A DNA stretch of 64,000 bases from Pterois miles (GCA_947000775.1 CAMQGK010000607.1:897501-961500), one strand, 5' to 3'; shown: positions 28,902-35,162, counted from the first letter of the stretch. Notes: a model not told the origin generated them from the letters alone. Numbers and translations: made by a program.

Positions 28902-30026
28902 CAGGCAACAGAGAGCGTGGACCAAATAGCAGATTTGTGGCGATCAGCAGATGAAGATCTGCGCAGCGCTGCCAGAGAAACTGTCCTCTCTTTTGGTAAA
29001 AACAATTATTTTTCATTCAGTAGCAGTGTTGTCACAATACCAATATTCCAGGGTGCTGCGTTCACTGTCTCCAGTTCACCGTCAGGAGAGTTACTGTAGC
29101 AGCCACGGTGCTGCGTTCGCTGTCTCCAGTTCACCGCCAGGAGAGTTACTGTAGCAGCCACGGTGCTGCGTTCGCTGTCTCCAGTTCACCGCCAGGAGAG
29201 TTACTGTAGCAGCCACGGTGCTGCGTTCGCTGTCTCCAGTTCACCGCCAGGAGAGTTACTGTAGCAGCCACGGTGCTGCGTTCGCTGTCTCCAGTTCACC
29301 GCCAGGAGAGTTACTGTAGCAGCCACAGTGCTGCGTTCGCTGTCTCCAGTTCACCGCCAGGAGAGTTACTGTAGCAGCCACGGTGCTGCGTTCGCTGTCT
29401 CCAGTTCACCGCCAGGAGAGTTACTGTAGCAGCCACGGTGCTGCGTTCGCTGTCTCCAGTTCACCGCCAGGAGAGTTACTGTAGCAGCCACGGTGCTGTG
29501 CTTACACCGTGTGTGTGTGTGGTGGTGAGTGTGTGTTTGTTGGTGGTGTGAACGTAGCTGTAGCAGACACGGTACTACGTAGCGTAGCCTACGAGGCTAC
29601 AAGCTACAACTCCTCAGCTGGAAGTCCAGAGCCAACTTCCTGTATCTGTAACTCAGCTATTCCAGCTATTCTCCTGAAAGTGGCGAGCCGCTCCTCTGAG
29701 TGTTGCTCAGCTTTTGAATAAATATTTCTTTTCACCATTTAACTGATAGCGTTTATCAGTTAGGTACTAATTAAAGGGGGTATCACACAGTTTTTAAACA
29801 GCAGAGTATCGCAGTACCTTCGTAGTATCAGTATAGTGTGCAACACTACTCAGTAGCTGATTCATTTCCATTTTATTATCCTGTGTTCCTTTCATAGCCT
29901 CTACTCTCCATCTGCCCCTCTGCAGGTAAAAAGGGCTATGTGGCCTTCCAGAGGATGGACCAGCTGTACACAGAGATGCAGGAGGAGGCTTACCAGAACC
30001 AAGAGACTGAGATTACCTTTCTATAG
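6551..30026 (+). CDS. ripor3: RIPOR3 (FAM65C), RHO family interacting cell polarization regulator 3; 24 coding exons
   Basis: The spliced product is about 995 aa and matches the RIPOR family along its whole length. It has the N-terminal RSRSFTGFSSL motif, a conserved N-terminal domain (VEELYETYCIQ, FARLCPGDQYE, VRLGRQRW, VDITELGTIKLQLEV, then NPFD and APSTPSF), a variable Ser/Glu-rich middle (residues about 357-640), and a C-terminal helical-repeat-like region ending KKGYVAFQRMDQLY...ITFL. The ADFFVARPQ and DITELGTIKLQLEV segments resemble RIPOR3 more than RIPOR1 or RIPOR2. RIPOR proteins bind active Rho GTPases and affect polarity and cytoskeleton; RIPOR3 itself is little studied. Exons: 6551-6648, 8632-8788, 9980-10058, 10152-10175, 10297-10350, 11191-11340, 11766-11829, 12218-12261, 12361-12486, 13571-13716, 14870-14996, 15807-15937, 20249-20467, 21926-21980, 22301-22564, 23368-23513, 23588-23753, 23856-23985, 24396-24560, 24793-24957, 27251-27453, 28694-28777, 28905-28995, 29926-30026. 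All phases agree except one extra G in exon 2 (8714-8719). Confidence 0.94.
6649..7690. other. First part of ripor3 intron 1, mostly unremarkable
   Basis: No coding exon recognised. The stretch about 6800-7090 is similar to 20585-21250 (for example CTACTAGC...GCTGCTGGCCGATA), so it belongs to an interspersed repeat of which this copy is not expanded. Small ORFs on both strands are not supported. Confidence 0.5.
7691..8464. repeat. 35-bp minisatellite with an ETS-like site per unit (about 22 copies), ripor3 intron 1
   Basis: Unit contains GAGATGATCACTTCCTGTTA. On the reverse strand each unit reads ACAGGAAGTG, the classic ETS-family consensus. Units differ by a few substitutions (GAGG/GTGG, CCAGG/CTGGG). 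The same repeat is present at 30367-30588. Confidence 0.96.
8632..8788 (+). CDS. ripor3: ripor3 coding exon 2, with apparent +1 frameshift
   Basis: Acceptor TTTTCAG; donor GTATGT. The first part reads SSSVRNSLRSKAMTGSKSPR and the last part QPEQVDRVFQALRKGLK. Both are family-like but lie in different frames. Removing one G of the G6 run at 8714-8719 joins them and gives the phase 2 needed by exon 3. This is either a homopolymer error in the assembly or a real inactivating indel. Confidence 0.85.
8810..9837. repeat. 23-bp minisatellite, ripor3 intron 2 (about 44 copies)
   Basis: Unit AAATATGAGCCCTATGTACC plus CTT or ATT. Interrupted by degenerate patches near 8925, 9430 and 9590. The array starts about 20 bases after the exon 2 donor. 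Confidence 0.95.
9841..9910 (+). mobile_element. Tc1/mariner-type terminal inverted repeat remnant
   Basis: TACAGTCACCGGCCACATAA followed by TTAGGTACACC is the terminal repeat of the Tc1-like family whose other end is at 62555-62590 (GGTGTACCTAATTATGTGAC). Only this end is recognisable here; the rest is decayed and followed by a (GAAT)n run at 9938-9966. Confidence 0.7.
9980..10058 (+). CDS. ripor3: ripor3 coding exon 3
   Basis: Encodes EYLEGHQTEMDFLSS through TKRNSRL, the start of the helical, predicted coiled-coil part. Acceptor TTTGCAG, donor GTGAGG; enters phase 2, leaves phase 0. Confidence 0.92.
10107..10131. repeat. (GAT)n microsatellite
   Basis: Eight GAT units in intron 3 of ripor3. 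Confidence 0.95.
10152..10175 (+). CDS. ripor3: ripor3 coding exon 4 (24-nt microexon)
   Basis: Eight codons, AFFYDLEK, matching the conserved LAFYYDLDK segment of RIPOR3. Acceptor TTTCCAG, donor GTAAGG, phase 0 at both ends. Easily missed by automated annotation. Confidence 0.88.
10297..10350 (+). CDS. ripor3: ripor3 coding exon 5
   Basis: Eighteen codons, EIRALERYIRRLEFQISK, phase 0 at both ends, acceptor TTCACAG, donor GTAAAC. Matches the family ERxIRRLEFxISK helix. Confidence 0.92.
11191..11340 (+). CDS. ripor3: ripor3 coding exon 6
   Basis: Fifty codons starting VEELYETYCIQWRL and ending ELGRNHRHSLQ. This is one of the most conserved stretches of the family. Acceptor GTCTGCAG, donor GTACTG, phase 0. 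Confidence 0.95.
11448..11709. mobile_element. Short MITE-like element, ripor3 intron 6
   Basis: Inverted termini: the left end reads CCGGATTTTACGCACTATAA and the right end, reverse-complemented, reads CCCGTAGTTTTTGCACTATA. Length is about 260 bp with no coding capacity. No clear target duplication was found; class uncertain. Confidence 0.5.
11766..11829 (+). CDS. ripor3: ripor3 coding exon 7
   Basis: Encodes DMSAMEGELEILLGELHIKM, matching the LGEFHIRMKG region of the family. Acceptor TTTCTGCAG. The donor GTGCAC runs straight into an (AC)n microsatellite; leaves phase 1. Confidence 0.93.
11832..11911. repeat. (AC)n microsatellite at the exon 7 donor
   Basis: Pure CA dinucleotides, about 40 units, starting three bases after the exon 7 boundary. 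Confidence 0.98.
11914..12193 (-). mobile_element. tRNA-derived fish SINE (V-SINE/Mermaid-like), internally deleted
   Basis: Reverse-strand copy of the element at 16398-16763. It shares the GGATCAGCTCC...CACCCAATGCCAGCTGGGATC end, the CCTGTGATGGACTGGAGACC core and the tRNA-like head with a B box (GGTTCGAATCC). The middle GTGGGAGGAAGCCGG part is missing. Confidence 0.8.
12218..12261 (+). CDS. ripor3: ripor3 coding exon 8
   Basis: Encodes GLIGFARLCPGDQYE, the strongly conserved FARLCPGDQYE motif. Acceptor TCTTCCAG, donor GTGAGC. It lies just after a SINE inserted in intron 7. Confidence 0.95.
12361..12486 (+). CDS. ripor3: ripor3 coding exon 9
   Basis: Forty-two codons from VVVRLGRQRWRIRGRI to HHNFEIK, matching the GRQRWKLKGRI...WDEEE segment. 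Acceptor ATGACCAG; the donor leads into another (AC)n run. Confidence 0.95.
12489..12520. repeat. (CA)n microsatellite
   Basis: CA run at the start of ripor3 intron 9. Confidence 0.95.
13009..13366 (+). mobile_element. Interspersed repeat with inverted CCTCCGCC/GGTGGAGG ends (unclassified)
   Basis: Starts TTACCTCCGCCGAGGTTGTG and ends GTGCTTGGTGGAGGTCTGCG. A related copy in the opposite direction lies at 16079-16378; both share GTGAACTTTGACTCAGGGAT. No transposase seen. It sits in ripor3 intron 9. Confidence 0.6.
13571..13716 (+). CDS. ripor3: ripor3 coding exon 10
   Basis: Encodes VTEAKGLGWLLVGSVMC then ADFFVARPQLMLVDITELG and IKLQLEVTW. The ADFF and DITELGTIKLQLEV residues point to RIPOR3 rather than its paralogues. 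Acceptor CTCTCAG, donor GTACGA, leaves phase 2. Confidence 0.96.
14240..14450 (-). mobile_element. Fragment of tRNA-type SINE
   Basis: Contains GTGCCTTGCTCAGGGGCACC, also present in the SINE at 31190-31488, followed by a degraded head. Intron 10 of ripor3. Confidence 0.45.
14828..14860. repeat. (TG)n microsatellite forming the exon 11 polypyrimidine region
   Basis: TG run directly upstream of the TACCTGCAG acceptor. Confidence 0.95.
14870..14996 (+). CDS. ripor3: ripor3 coding exon 11
   Basis: Completes NPFD and encodes SRKSSVYSWTAPSTPSFTEK, the conserved end of the N-terminal domain. Its polypyrimidine tract is a (TG)n run ending TACCTGCAG. Donor GTGAGT; leaves phase 0. Confidence 0.95.
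15159..15598. repeat. 18/22-bp minisatellite, ripor3 intron 11
   Basis: Units GATAATCTCTGTGGATCA with or without an extra GATA; roughly 21 copies. Confidence 0.95.
15807..15937 (+). CDS. ripor3: ripor3 coding exon 12
   Basis: Encodes SVMRELQDGEGSLPS through VSLLSYLSN, comparable to the ILSYLSD segment of RIPOR3. Acceptor CTCTGCAG, donor GTGTGT, leaves phase 2. A 4.3-kb intron full of repeats follows. Confidence 0.88.
16079..16378 (-). mobile_element. Interspersed repeat, reverse copy of the 13.0-kb element
   Basis: Starts with GAAAAGCACTCGGAGAGCGC and ends ACAACCTCCTTGGTGGAGGT. It is the inverted counterpart of 13009-13366, with an extra internal segment (GGTCCCATTGACCC). Confidence 0.6.
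16398..16763 (+). mobile_element. Full-length tRNA-derived fish SINE (V-SINE/Mermaid-like) with 12-bp target duplication
   Basis: tRNA-like head GTGGTGCAGTGGTTAACGC with B box GGTTCGATTCC, body TCCTCCCACAGTCCAAAGAC, tail CCCCTAATGGGATAAGCGGT. Flanked by the perfect direct repeat TGATTGTCCATG at 16386-16397 and 16764-16775. Lies in ripor3 intron 12. Confidence 0.88.
17013..18748. repeat. 42-bp minisatellite with GCTAGC palindromes (about 40 copies), ripor3 intron 12
   Basis: Two unit types mix: one with TTAGCTAGCTAGCTAGTGTTGG, abbreviated here to (TAGC)3 TAGTGTTGG, and one with ACATAGCTAACTAGTGTTAT. Both end TGATGTGGAGCAGAGC. The self-complementary TAGC steps could form small hairpins. Confidence 0.95.
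19285..19947. mobile_element. MITE-like element with TATGTTTACATG termini
   Basis: The left end CTAGGTATGTTTACATGG and right end CATGTAAACATGGCTAG are inverted copies. The interior has dispersed GATCGGATC/CCGATC motifs and no transposase. CTAG flanks both sides. About 660 bp, ripor3 intron 12. Confidence 0.55.
20249..20467 (+). CDS. ripor3: ripor3 coding exon 13 (variable acidic region)
   Basis: Low-complexity Ser/Glu-rich stretch (RTHSYPASHSRGTSPGGS, then MMDEKDGEEEWGSVLDTPST). It is open in the required frame and flanked by CTCCAG and GTGAGG, phase 2 to phase 2. Not conserved in sequence, as expected for this region. Confidence 0.85.
20828..21243. repeat. 16-bp minisatellite CTCTGCTAGCTACTGG (about 26 copies), ripor3 intron 13
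   Basis: Lies inside an interspersed repeat also present at about 6.8-7.09 kb, where the matching segment is essentially single copy. Both copies end GCTGCTGGCCGATA. Confidence 0.93.
21926..21980 (+). CDS. ripor3: ripor3 coding exon 14 (small, phase-restoring)
   Basis: Fifty-five nt flanked by CCTCAG and GTAAAA, encoding KNTAEAADPAGQDTVSVQ. Chosen because it is the one nearby exon candidate that converts the phase 2 end of exon 13 to the phase 0 start of exon 15. There is no clear homology, so support is by splice logic only. Confidence 0.65.
22301..22564 (+). CDS. ripor3: ripor3 coding exon 15
   Basis: Eighty-eight codons. A Pro-rich start (DPPECQTYSAPVPP) is followed by the helical VRLGVLIMELEKTLQNQN...LEHQILHLATILK, like the family LRELEYQVL segment. 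The 3' end and donor (AAG/GTACCT) were copied into a 62-bp tandem array that continues into the intron. Confidence 0.9.
22540..23075 (+). repeat. 62-bp minisatellite made from the exon 15 end plus its 5' splice site
   Basis: Nine copies, with the AAGGTACCT junction at 22561, 22623, 22685, 22747, 22809, 22871, 22933 and 22995, and GAGGTACCT at 23057. Each unit holds the last ~20 coding bases of exon 15 and the donor, so the intron carries a series of intact decoy donors. Confidence 0.95.
23083..23218. repeat. 55-bp minisatellite family, copy A (about 2.4 units)
   Basis: Units start GTTACTGTAGCAGCCACGG. The same unit recurs at 28.2-28.6 and 29.05-29.5 kb in other ripor3 introns. Confidence 0.9.
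23368..23513 (+). CDS. ripor3: ripor3 coding exon 16
   Basis: Encodes NDLSLLRSSSSEETLAVEEV then LGSFDFLSHDFN, comparable to the ESFAFLNADF motif shared by all RIPORs. Acceptor CCCACAG, donor GTGAGT, leaves phase 2. Confidence 0.93.
23588..23753 (+). CDS. ripor3: ripor3 coding exon 17
   Basis: Encodes a Ser-rich linker and then LDQALETHLDTCCILLQ, matching the family LDxxLxxHLxxCxxLLQ helix. Acceptor CCATCAG, donor GTACAG; leaves phase 0. Confidence 0.92.
23856..23985 (+). CDS. ripor3: ripor3 coding exon 18
   Basis: Encodes SPSRRDLLEEMALQAEVLDR and SCLLLEEN, matching the LLEEVAQQKHVLE helix of RIPOR3. Acceptor CTCCTCAG, donor GTTAGT, leaves phase 1. Confidence 0.92.
24396..24560 (+). CDS. ripor3: ripor3 coding exon 19
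   Basis: Encodes ILPQAQRRRDVLLFWEECV to FSRTLKRRYTHKVKAKQPGQ, matching IIPQAS...LLNQLKKTFQHRV...YPGQ of RIPOR3. Acceptor TCTCCAG, donor GTACTG, leaves phase 1. Confidence 0.93.
24566..24660. repeat. 33-bp tandem repeat, 3 copies, ripor3 intron 19
   Basis: Units with ACTGTAGTACTTATACACAC immediately after the exon 19 donor; the donor itself (GTACTGT) resembles the unit start. Confidence 0.85.
24793..24957 (+). CDS. ripor3: ripor3 coding exon 20
   Basis: Encodes FSRLLQQLQTACRMV, then CSPERVTLFQMSVYLKRWS and ELGEHISHLSKE. The acceptor is the CGGCAG at 24787-24792: the in-frame TGA at about 24769 rules out earlier acceptors, and this one restores the conserved PGQ...VFSRLLQQ junction. Leaves phase 1. 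Confidence 0.92.
24958..27250. other. ripor3 intron 20; no coding sequence recognised
   Basis: About 2.3 kb. Contains (TG)n at 26142-26209 and (TTCC)n at 26220-26258; otherwise unique or old repeat. Small ORFs are unsupported. Confidence 0.7.
26142..26258. repeat. (TG)n followed by (TTCC)n
   Basis: Compound microsatellite in ripor3 intron 20. Confidence 0.97.
27251..27453 (+). CDS. ripor3: ripor3 coding exon 21
   Basis: Sixty-seven codons from EYILSALRSPKRRRALNK to AAGCRAFRSK, corresponding to the ARM/HEAT-like repeats of the C-terminus (LQTLAALQVDANHEVCKAAA). Acceptor TGTTTCAG, donor GTTAGC, phase 0 out. Confidence 0.94.
28168..28628. repeat. 55-bp minisatellite family, copy B (about 8 units), ripor3 intron 21
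   Basis: CpG-rich version of the unit (CAGCCGCGGTGCTGCGTTCG). Same family as 23083-23218 and 29047-29497. Confidence 0.95.
28694..28777 (+). CDS. ripor3: ripor3 coding exon 22
   Basis: Twenty-eight codons, AVVYYTESLNSTDVQIQQGS then CLALKCLR, matching ALLFYTNAL...QQAACLALKHLK. Phase 0 at both ends. Confidence 0.95.
28866..28898. repeat. (TG)n microsatellite upstream of exon 23
   Basis: TG run ending a few bases before the TTTGCCAG acceptor. Confidence 0.95.
28905..28995 (+). CDS. ripor3: ripor3 coding exon 23
   Basis: Encodes ATESVDQIADLWRSADEDLR then SAARETVLSFG, matching IESIDQTASLCQSD...AARETTLSFG. The acceptor tract is a (TG)n run; donor GTAAAA, leaves phase 1. Confidence 0.95.
29047..29497. 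repeat. 55-bp minisatellite family, copy C (about 8 units), ripor3 intron 23
   Basis: Units read CAGCCACGGTGCTGCGTTCG and CAGTTCACCGCCAGGAGA. Third location of this family within ripor3. Confidence 0.95.
29926..30026 (+). CDS. ripor3: ripor3 coding exon 24 (stop)
   Basis: Encodes KKGYVAFQRMDQLYTEMQEE and ends TEITFL-TAG, matching the family EKGRLAFEKMDKL...EITIF end. Acceptor CTCTGCAG. No AATAAA was seen in the first ~350 bases after the stop. Confidence 0.95.
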
Positions 30027-30366
30027 GAAACAAGTGTAGACCTGAAACAGGTCTTTTCTCTGACATGATCTGTCATGGAGAGTCTCAGTGGTCCTGACTG
30101 TCTACATTAACGTAGAGTATGTTTTATGATCCTGCGCTGATGGGGGACAGCAGGATGAGGAATCGTACTTTCAGATTTCTGTACCGTCATCATGACAGAT
30201 ACCAACGGGACGACAGCGGACCAAGATCTAAAGATGGACACTAACTTTCTCACTCACTGGTGTTTCTGCTCCAAAGCGCCGATATGCTTCATCCAGTGAC
30301 CAGAGAAGTGACTCTACTGGAAACGTGAGTTTATTTTGGTCAATTATGCGATGTTTCATATAAAGA

Positions 30367-30588
30367 GGAGATGATCACTTCCTGTTAGAGGAGGGAACCA
30401 GGGAGATGATCACTTCCTGTTAGCGGAGGGAACCAGGGAGATGATCACTTCCTGTTAGAGGAGGGAACCAGGGAGATGATCACTTCCTGTTAGCGGAGGG
30501 AACCAGGGAGATGATCACTTCCTGTTAGCGGAGGGAACCAGGGAGATGATCACTTCCTGTTAGAGGAGGGAACCAGGGAGATGATCAC
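30367..30588. repeat. 35-bp ETS-type minisatellite, second locus (about 6 copies)
   Basis: Same unit as 7691-8464 (GATGATCACTTCCTGTTA), about 340 bases after the ripor3 stop codon, probably in or just beyond the 3' UTR. Confidence 0.95.
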
Positions 30589-31176
30589 ACATGCTGAAAT
30601 GATGCATGACTCATGATGAGTCAATGCATGAATTGTAGATGTCATAAATTCCCGTTGTTAAAAATCATCAATTAATGTTACTTCATACATTTATTTATAT
30701 GCAGCCATATAGGCCATTTTCAAAGGGGTACCTTGACCTCTGACCTCCAGATGTGTGGATGTAAATGGGTTCTCTGGGTCCCCACCAGTCTCCCCTTTAC
30801 AGACATGCCCACTTTATGATAGTCCCAGTCAGTCTGGATCAAGTCCTAGTCAAGTCAGCTCTCTGACACACTGACAGCTGAGGCAGCTGACGCCCTCTGC
30901 TGGCTGATTAACTAGACTCAAGTTTGGGAACCTGGGCCCTGACCAGGGTTGGAAATTAAGTGGCTGCTGGATTTGCTTCGCTCAAAAGCCAAAAAAAACA
31001 ATGGTAATCTATTGAATCCACCAGACACAGTGGCAGGTTGACAAAAAAGTTGATTTCCAACCCTGGCCCTGAGGATGCTTTCACTGCCCACAGAATGGGT
31101 TTGGCTGTGGTTAAACTGACCTGGGACCTCTCTGACCGTGAAATTTCAGGAATGTTTGTGAGGTCTAAATAATGTC
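30589..31176. other. Intergenic sequence downstream of ripor3
   Basis: No recognisable gene or RNA. Contains scattered old repeat fragments only. Confidence 0.5.
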
Positions 31177-31189
31177 ATGGGAAGAAAGA

Positions 31190-31488
31190 AGGAAAGAAAG
31201 AAATATTCCTTTATTAGTCCCACAGTGGGGAAATTCAGTTTTACACTCTGTTGTTCACACAGTACATATACATGTCAATGGAGAGATGTCAGAGTGAGGG
31301 GGCTGCTCCTGACAAGCGCCCAGAGCAGTTGGGGGTTCGGTGCCTTGCTCAGGGGCACCTCGGCAGTGCCCAAGAGGTAAACTGGCACCTCTCCAGCAAC
31401 CAGTTAGTCTTGGTCCATGGGGGACTTGAACCCATGACCTCCGCGTCCTAACCCAAGTCCTTACGGACTGAGCTACTGCCACCCCAGA
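31190..31488 (-). mobile_element. tRNA-derived SINE carrying a Rex1-like 3' tail
   Basis: Read on the reverse strand, it starts with a tRNA-like head (GGTGGCAGTAGCTCAGTCCG, then B box GGTTCAAGTCC) and ends in a tail whose plus-strand form is TATTCCTTTATTAGTCCCAC. That tail matches the 3' end of the Rex1-like LINE at 42437 (one base different over that stretch). The head explains the tRNA likeness; it is not a functional tRNA gene. Confidence 0.8.
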
Positions 31489-32581
31489 AGATGTTAGTCG
31501 GTGTTTCTGTGGTCCGATAAGGATTTCCTTCAGCCTTGATAGCTCCATACAGGTCAGCTCTGCAGACCTGTATATCACAGATCATTCACTCCTCACCATA
31601 TTCTACCATCATCGGCACCCCACGGCTCTCCCATGGGAAAATCACAAGAGATGCTATAATGTATAACAGCAAGGGAAGACATTTCTTTAGATAACCACAA
31701 TCAGAAACCTTGAAAATGTTCACATATTAACAAGAACCAGGAAATGCTCTGCAAAGTTTGTCTCATCTCCATCCTGCAGGACCAGTTTCTTCAGATTTAT
31801 TAAGACAATAACTGAAAGATGGAATAGACTATCAGAAATCAAGCTTTTTAAAACCATGTTTGTGTACATTTGTTTTCTCTAAGAATAAATCTAAACTCCT
31901 ACAAGTAAAGACTGAACACCAGTTGCTTCTGTTCAGTATTACTGACTCACGGAGACACACTGAGGCTGTTTTCACAGTTTCATGGAAGGAAAAGACAAGT
32001 AAAAGTAGTGAAAGTAGTGATGGAGGACAGCGGCGCTGAGGGAGCTTTGGGAGAAAAGAGGAGAGTAAAAACAAGAAGGGTAAAAGACGTGAGGACGTCT
32101 GCAGCCATGCTAGCGGCTCTGTGGGCTCTCCATCAGCACACTGCAGCTCTGAGCTAAATACTGTTAGCATCAGCGTTAGCACGTGTACTGCTGACCACTT
32201 CAGCATCTTAGTTTAGCCTGTTAGCATGCTAACATTAGCTACTTAGCCCTAAACACAAAGTTCAGCTGAGGCAGATGGGAATGTCTTTGGTTCTGCAAAC
32301 CAAGTACTGGACAAATAAGTATGGAAGTTTTGACCTGATGATACACGAAGAAATAGTAAGTTTTACAGTTCATACTGAGGGGAACATGAACGATGAACTG
32401 CCCTTCATGGCAAACCATCACACAGGTGTAAAGATATTTCACCCAAAACTACAACTGACAACCTCATGAAAGTCACAGGATGACAAGAGTCAGTAGGATT
32501 CATCTCATGGCGATCATGTCTGTGCTGGACTAGATTTCTTTATAACCATAGAGTAGAGTAGGTAGACAACGAGCTCCGACC

Positions 32582-34093
32582 TCACATGTCCCGGTAACGT
32601 TACAGACATGAACATCAACCCAACGTGTCCCGGTAACGTTACAGACATGATCAACCCAACGTGTCCCGGTAACGTTACAGACAGCAACATCAACCCAACG
32701 TGTCCCGGTAACGTTACAGACAGAAGTAACATCAACCCAACGTGTCCCGGTAACGTTACAGACATGAACATCAACCCAACGTGTCCCGGTAACGTTACAG
32801 ACATGAACATCAACCCAACGTGTCCCGGTAACGTTACAGACATGATCAACCCAACGTGTCCCGGTAACGTTACAGACATGAACATCAACTCAACGTGTCC
32901 CGGTAACGTTACAGACATGATCAACCCAACGTGTCCCGGTAACGTTACAGACATGATCAACCCAACGTGTCCCGGTAACGTTACAGACATGATCAACCCA
33001 ACGTGTCCCGGTAACGTTACAGACATGAACATCAACCCAACGTGTCCCGGTAACGTTACAGACATGATCAACCCAACGTGTCCCGGTAACGTTACAGACA
33101 TGATCAACCCAACGTGTCCCGGTAACGTTACAGACAGTAACATCAACCCAACGTGTCCCGGTAACGTTACAGACATGATCAACCCAACGTGTCCCGGTAA
33201 CGTTACAGACATGATCAACCCAACGTGTCCCGGTAACGTTACAGACAGTAACATCAACCCAACGTGTCCCGGTAACGTTACAGACATGAACATCAACCCA
33301 ACGTGTCCCGGTAACGTTACAGACATGATCAACCCAACGTGTCCCGGTAACGTTACAGACATGATCAACCCAACGTGTCCCGGTAACGTTACAGACAGTA
33401 ACATCAACCCAACGTGTCCCGGTAACGTTACAGACATGATCAACCCAACGTGTCCCGGTAACGTTACAGACAGTAACATCAACCCAACGTGTCCCGGTAA
33501 CGTTACAGACAGTAACATCAACCCAACGTGTCCCGGTAACGTTACAGACATGATCAACCCAACGTGTCCCGGTAACGTTACAGACATGAACATCAACCCA
33601 ACGTGTCCCGGTAACGTTACAGACAGTAACATCAACCCAACGTGTCCCGGTAACGTTACAGACATGAACATCAACCCAACGTGTCCTGGTAACGTTACAG
33701 ACATGATCAACCCAACGTGTCCCGGTAACGTTACAGACATGAACATCAACCCAACGTGTCCCGGTAACGTTACAGACATGAACATCAACCCAACGTGTCC
33801 CGGCAACGTTACAGACATGATCAACCCAACGTGTCCCGGTAACGTTACAGACATGATCAACCCAACGTGTCCCGGTAACGTTACAGACATGAACATCAAC
33901 CCAACGTGTCCCGGTAACGTTACAGACATGAACAACCCAACTGTCCGGTAACGTTACAGACAGATCAACGTGTCCCGGTAACGTTACAGACATGAACATC
34001 AACCCAACGTGTCCGAGTACAGACATGATCAACCCAACGTGTCCCGGTAACGTTACAGACATGAACATCAACCCAACGTGTCCCGGTAACGTT
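32582..34093. repeat. 36/39-bp minisatellite with GTAACGTTAC palindrome (about 40 copies)
   Basis: Unit core CCAACGTGTCCCGGTAACGT continuing TACAGACATGA. Nearly every unit in 32.6-33.95 kb is 36, 39 or 42 bp. As a result the array is open on the plus strand (447 codons, repeating INPTCPGNVTD) and on the minus strand (473 codons, repeating SVTLPGHVGL). The last 150 bp are degenerate and break the frame. No upstream exon or promoter evidence, so it is not called a gene. Confidence 0.95.
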
Positions 34094-34990
34094 GGACTAC
34101 CAGCAGAAAACAGAACCGGCATATTAAAGCTGATAAACACTGATAAACAATACAACAACATCAAGACTGACTGCATCATATTCATCATTAATAACCAGCA
34201 TGTTTACTGTCATCTCACTACGTGCCTCGGAGGACATAAAGCAGAGTTGTATCTCACCTTCGGCGGCTGGTTGGGGAGCTGCTGCCCGCTGACACGGAGG
34301 TGATGGCGGGTGGAAAGGAGCTGAATTAACACGATTTAATCCAATTAATCACGCTGTGAAATCAAGTCAGCTTCTGCGTCGCCCGGTACAGTTAGTGAAG
34401 TAAGTCGTTACACCCCCGATGGAGGAGCAGGCGGTGTTTCCGATGTCGCTGGCTGTTTCAGCTACTCAGTGAAACAGGATTCTGGCGGTAAAGCTCAGCT
34501 CGCTGGAGCTGTTGAGGCGTAATGGCGGCTGCTTCCTTCTCCTGTCCACCGCTGGGTGTATTTTAATCTCTTGGCAAATATTTGCTTTTGACGTGTTAAT
34601 TATTTAATTAAGTAGCTGCTATTTTTTTATTTTACCGCACAGTCTGAATATGTCCAAATTCAGAAGCAGTCCGTCGCAGCTAGCTACCTCCGGCTAGCTC
34701 AGGATTATTACTCAAAGGTCAACCCCGCCCACTCTGATAGTCTAGATATCTGATTGGTCAAAATATGAGTGACATCTCAGAGAACAAATCCTATTCACAA
34801 ACGTCCTGGAGGAGTTTAATGACGTATTCCTGCTTTTATCGTCTCTATATTATTGTAAGTGGATGTATTTTATTTACGGAAATGTGTAATTTTGAGACTC
34901 AATTGTTCCCTCATTTGTATTTTCAATAATTAAAATAAAGGAAATGTTTGTGTGCATTTAAAGGACTTGACACTCAATATGGCTGCTTGT
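34094..34990. other. CpG-richer intergenic stretch, no gene recognised
   Basis: 34250-34570 is richer in CpG than its surroundings and contains a short ATG-initiated MAAASFSCPPLG frame that stops quickly. It could be a promoter or noncoding first exon, but nothing in the window links to it. Confidence 0.35.
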
Positions 34991-35006
34991 TTGTGTGCTG
35001 GATAAC

Positions 35007-35162
35007 CATGAAGATTCTCAATCATCCAGGTCATCGTTCATCCACTGTAGTAAATCAGGTCAACTGGACGTAGAAGGTTTCTTGAAGACGTTTCACCTCT
35101 CAACCTCTGAAACGTCTTCAAGAAACCTTCTACGTCCAGTTGACCTGATTTACTACAGTGGA
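35007..35162. mobile_element. Foldback insertion: perfect 57-bp inverted repeat with 13-bp target duplication
   Basis: Arms at 35039-35095 and 35108-35164 are exact reverse complements, separated by 12 bases. The block is bracketed by the direct repeat TGTGCTGGATAAC at 34994-35006 and 35163-35175. The arm sequence (TTTCTTGAAGACGTTTCA) is one I recognise from dispersed fish repeats. Structure suggests a retroelement end inserted with a 5' inversion. Confidence 0.85.

Noticed and set aside
31430..31488. tRNA gene
   Set aside because: A and B boxes are present but they form the head of a SINE with a LINE tail; no clear cloverleaf or terminator.
32514..33951. 473- and 447-codon ORFs as a repeat protein gene
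   Set aside because: No upstream exon, promoter or family similarity; both strands are open equally. Kept as a finding only.
34522..34566. Start of a gene (MAAASFSCPPLG)
   Set aside because: Stops after 14 codons with no donor that leads to a recognisable exon.
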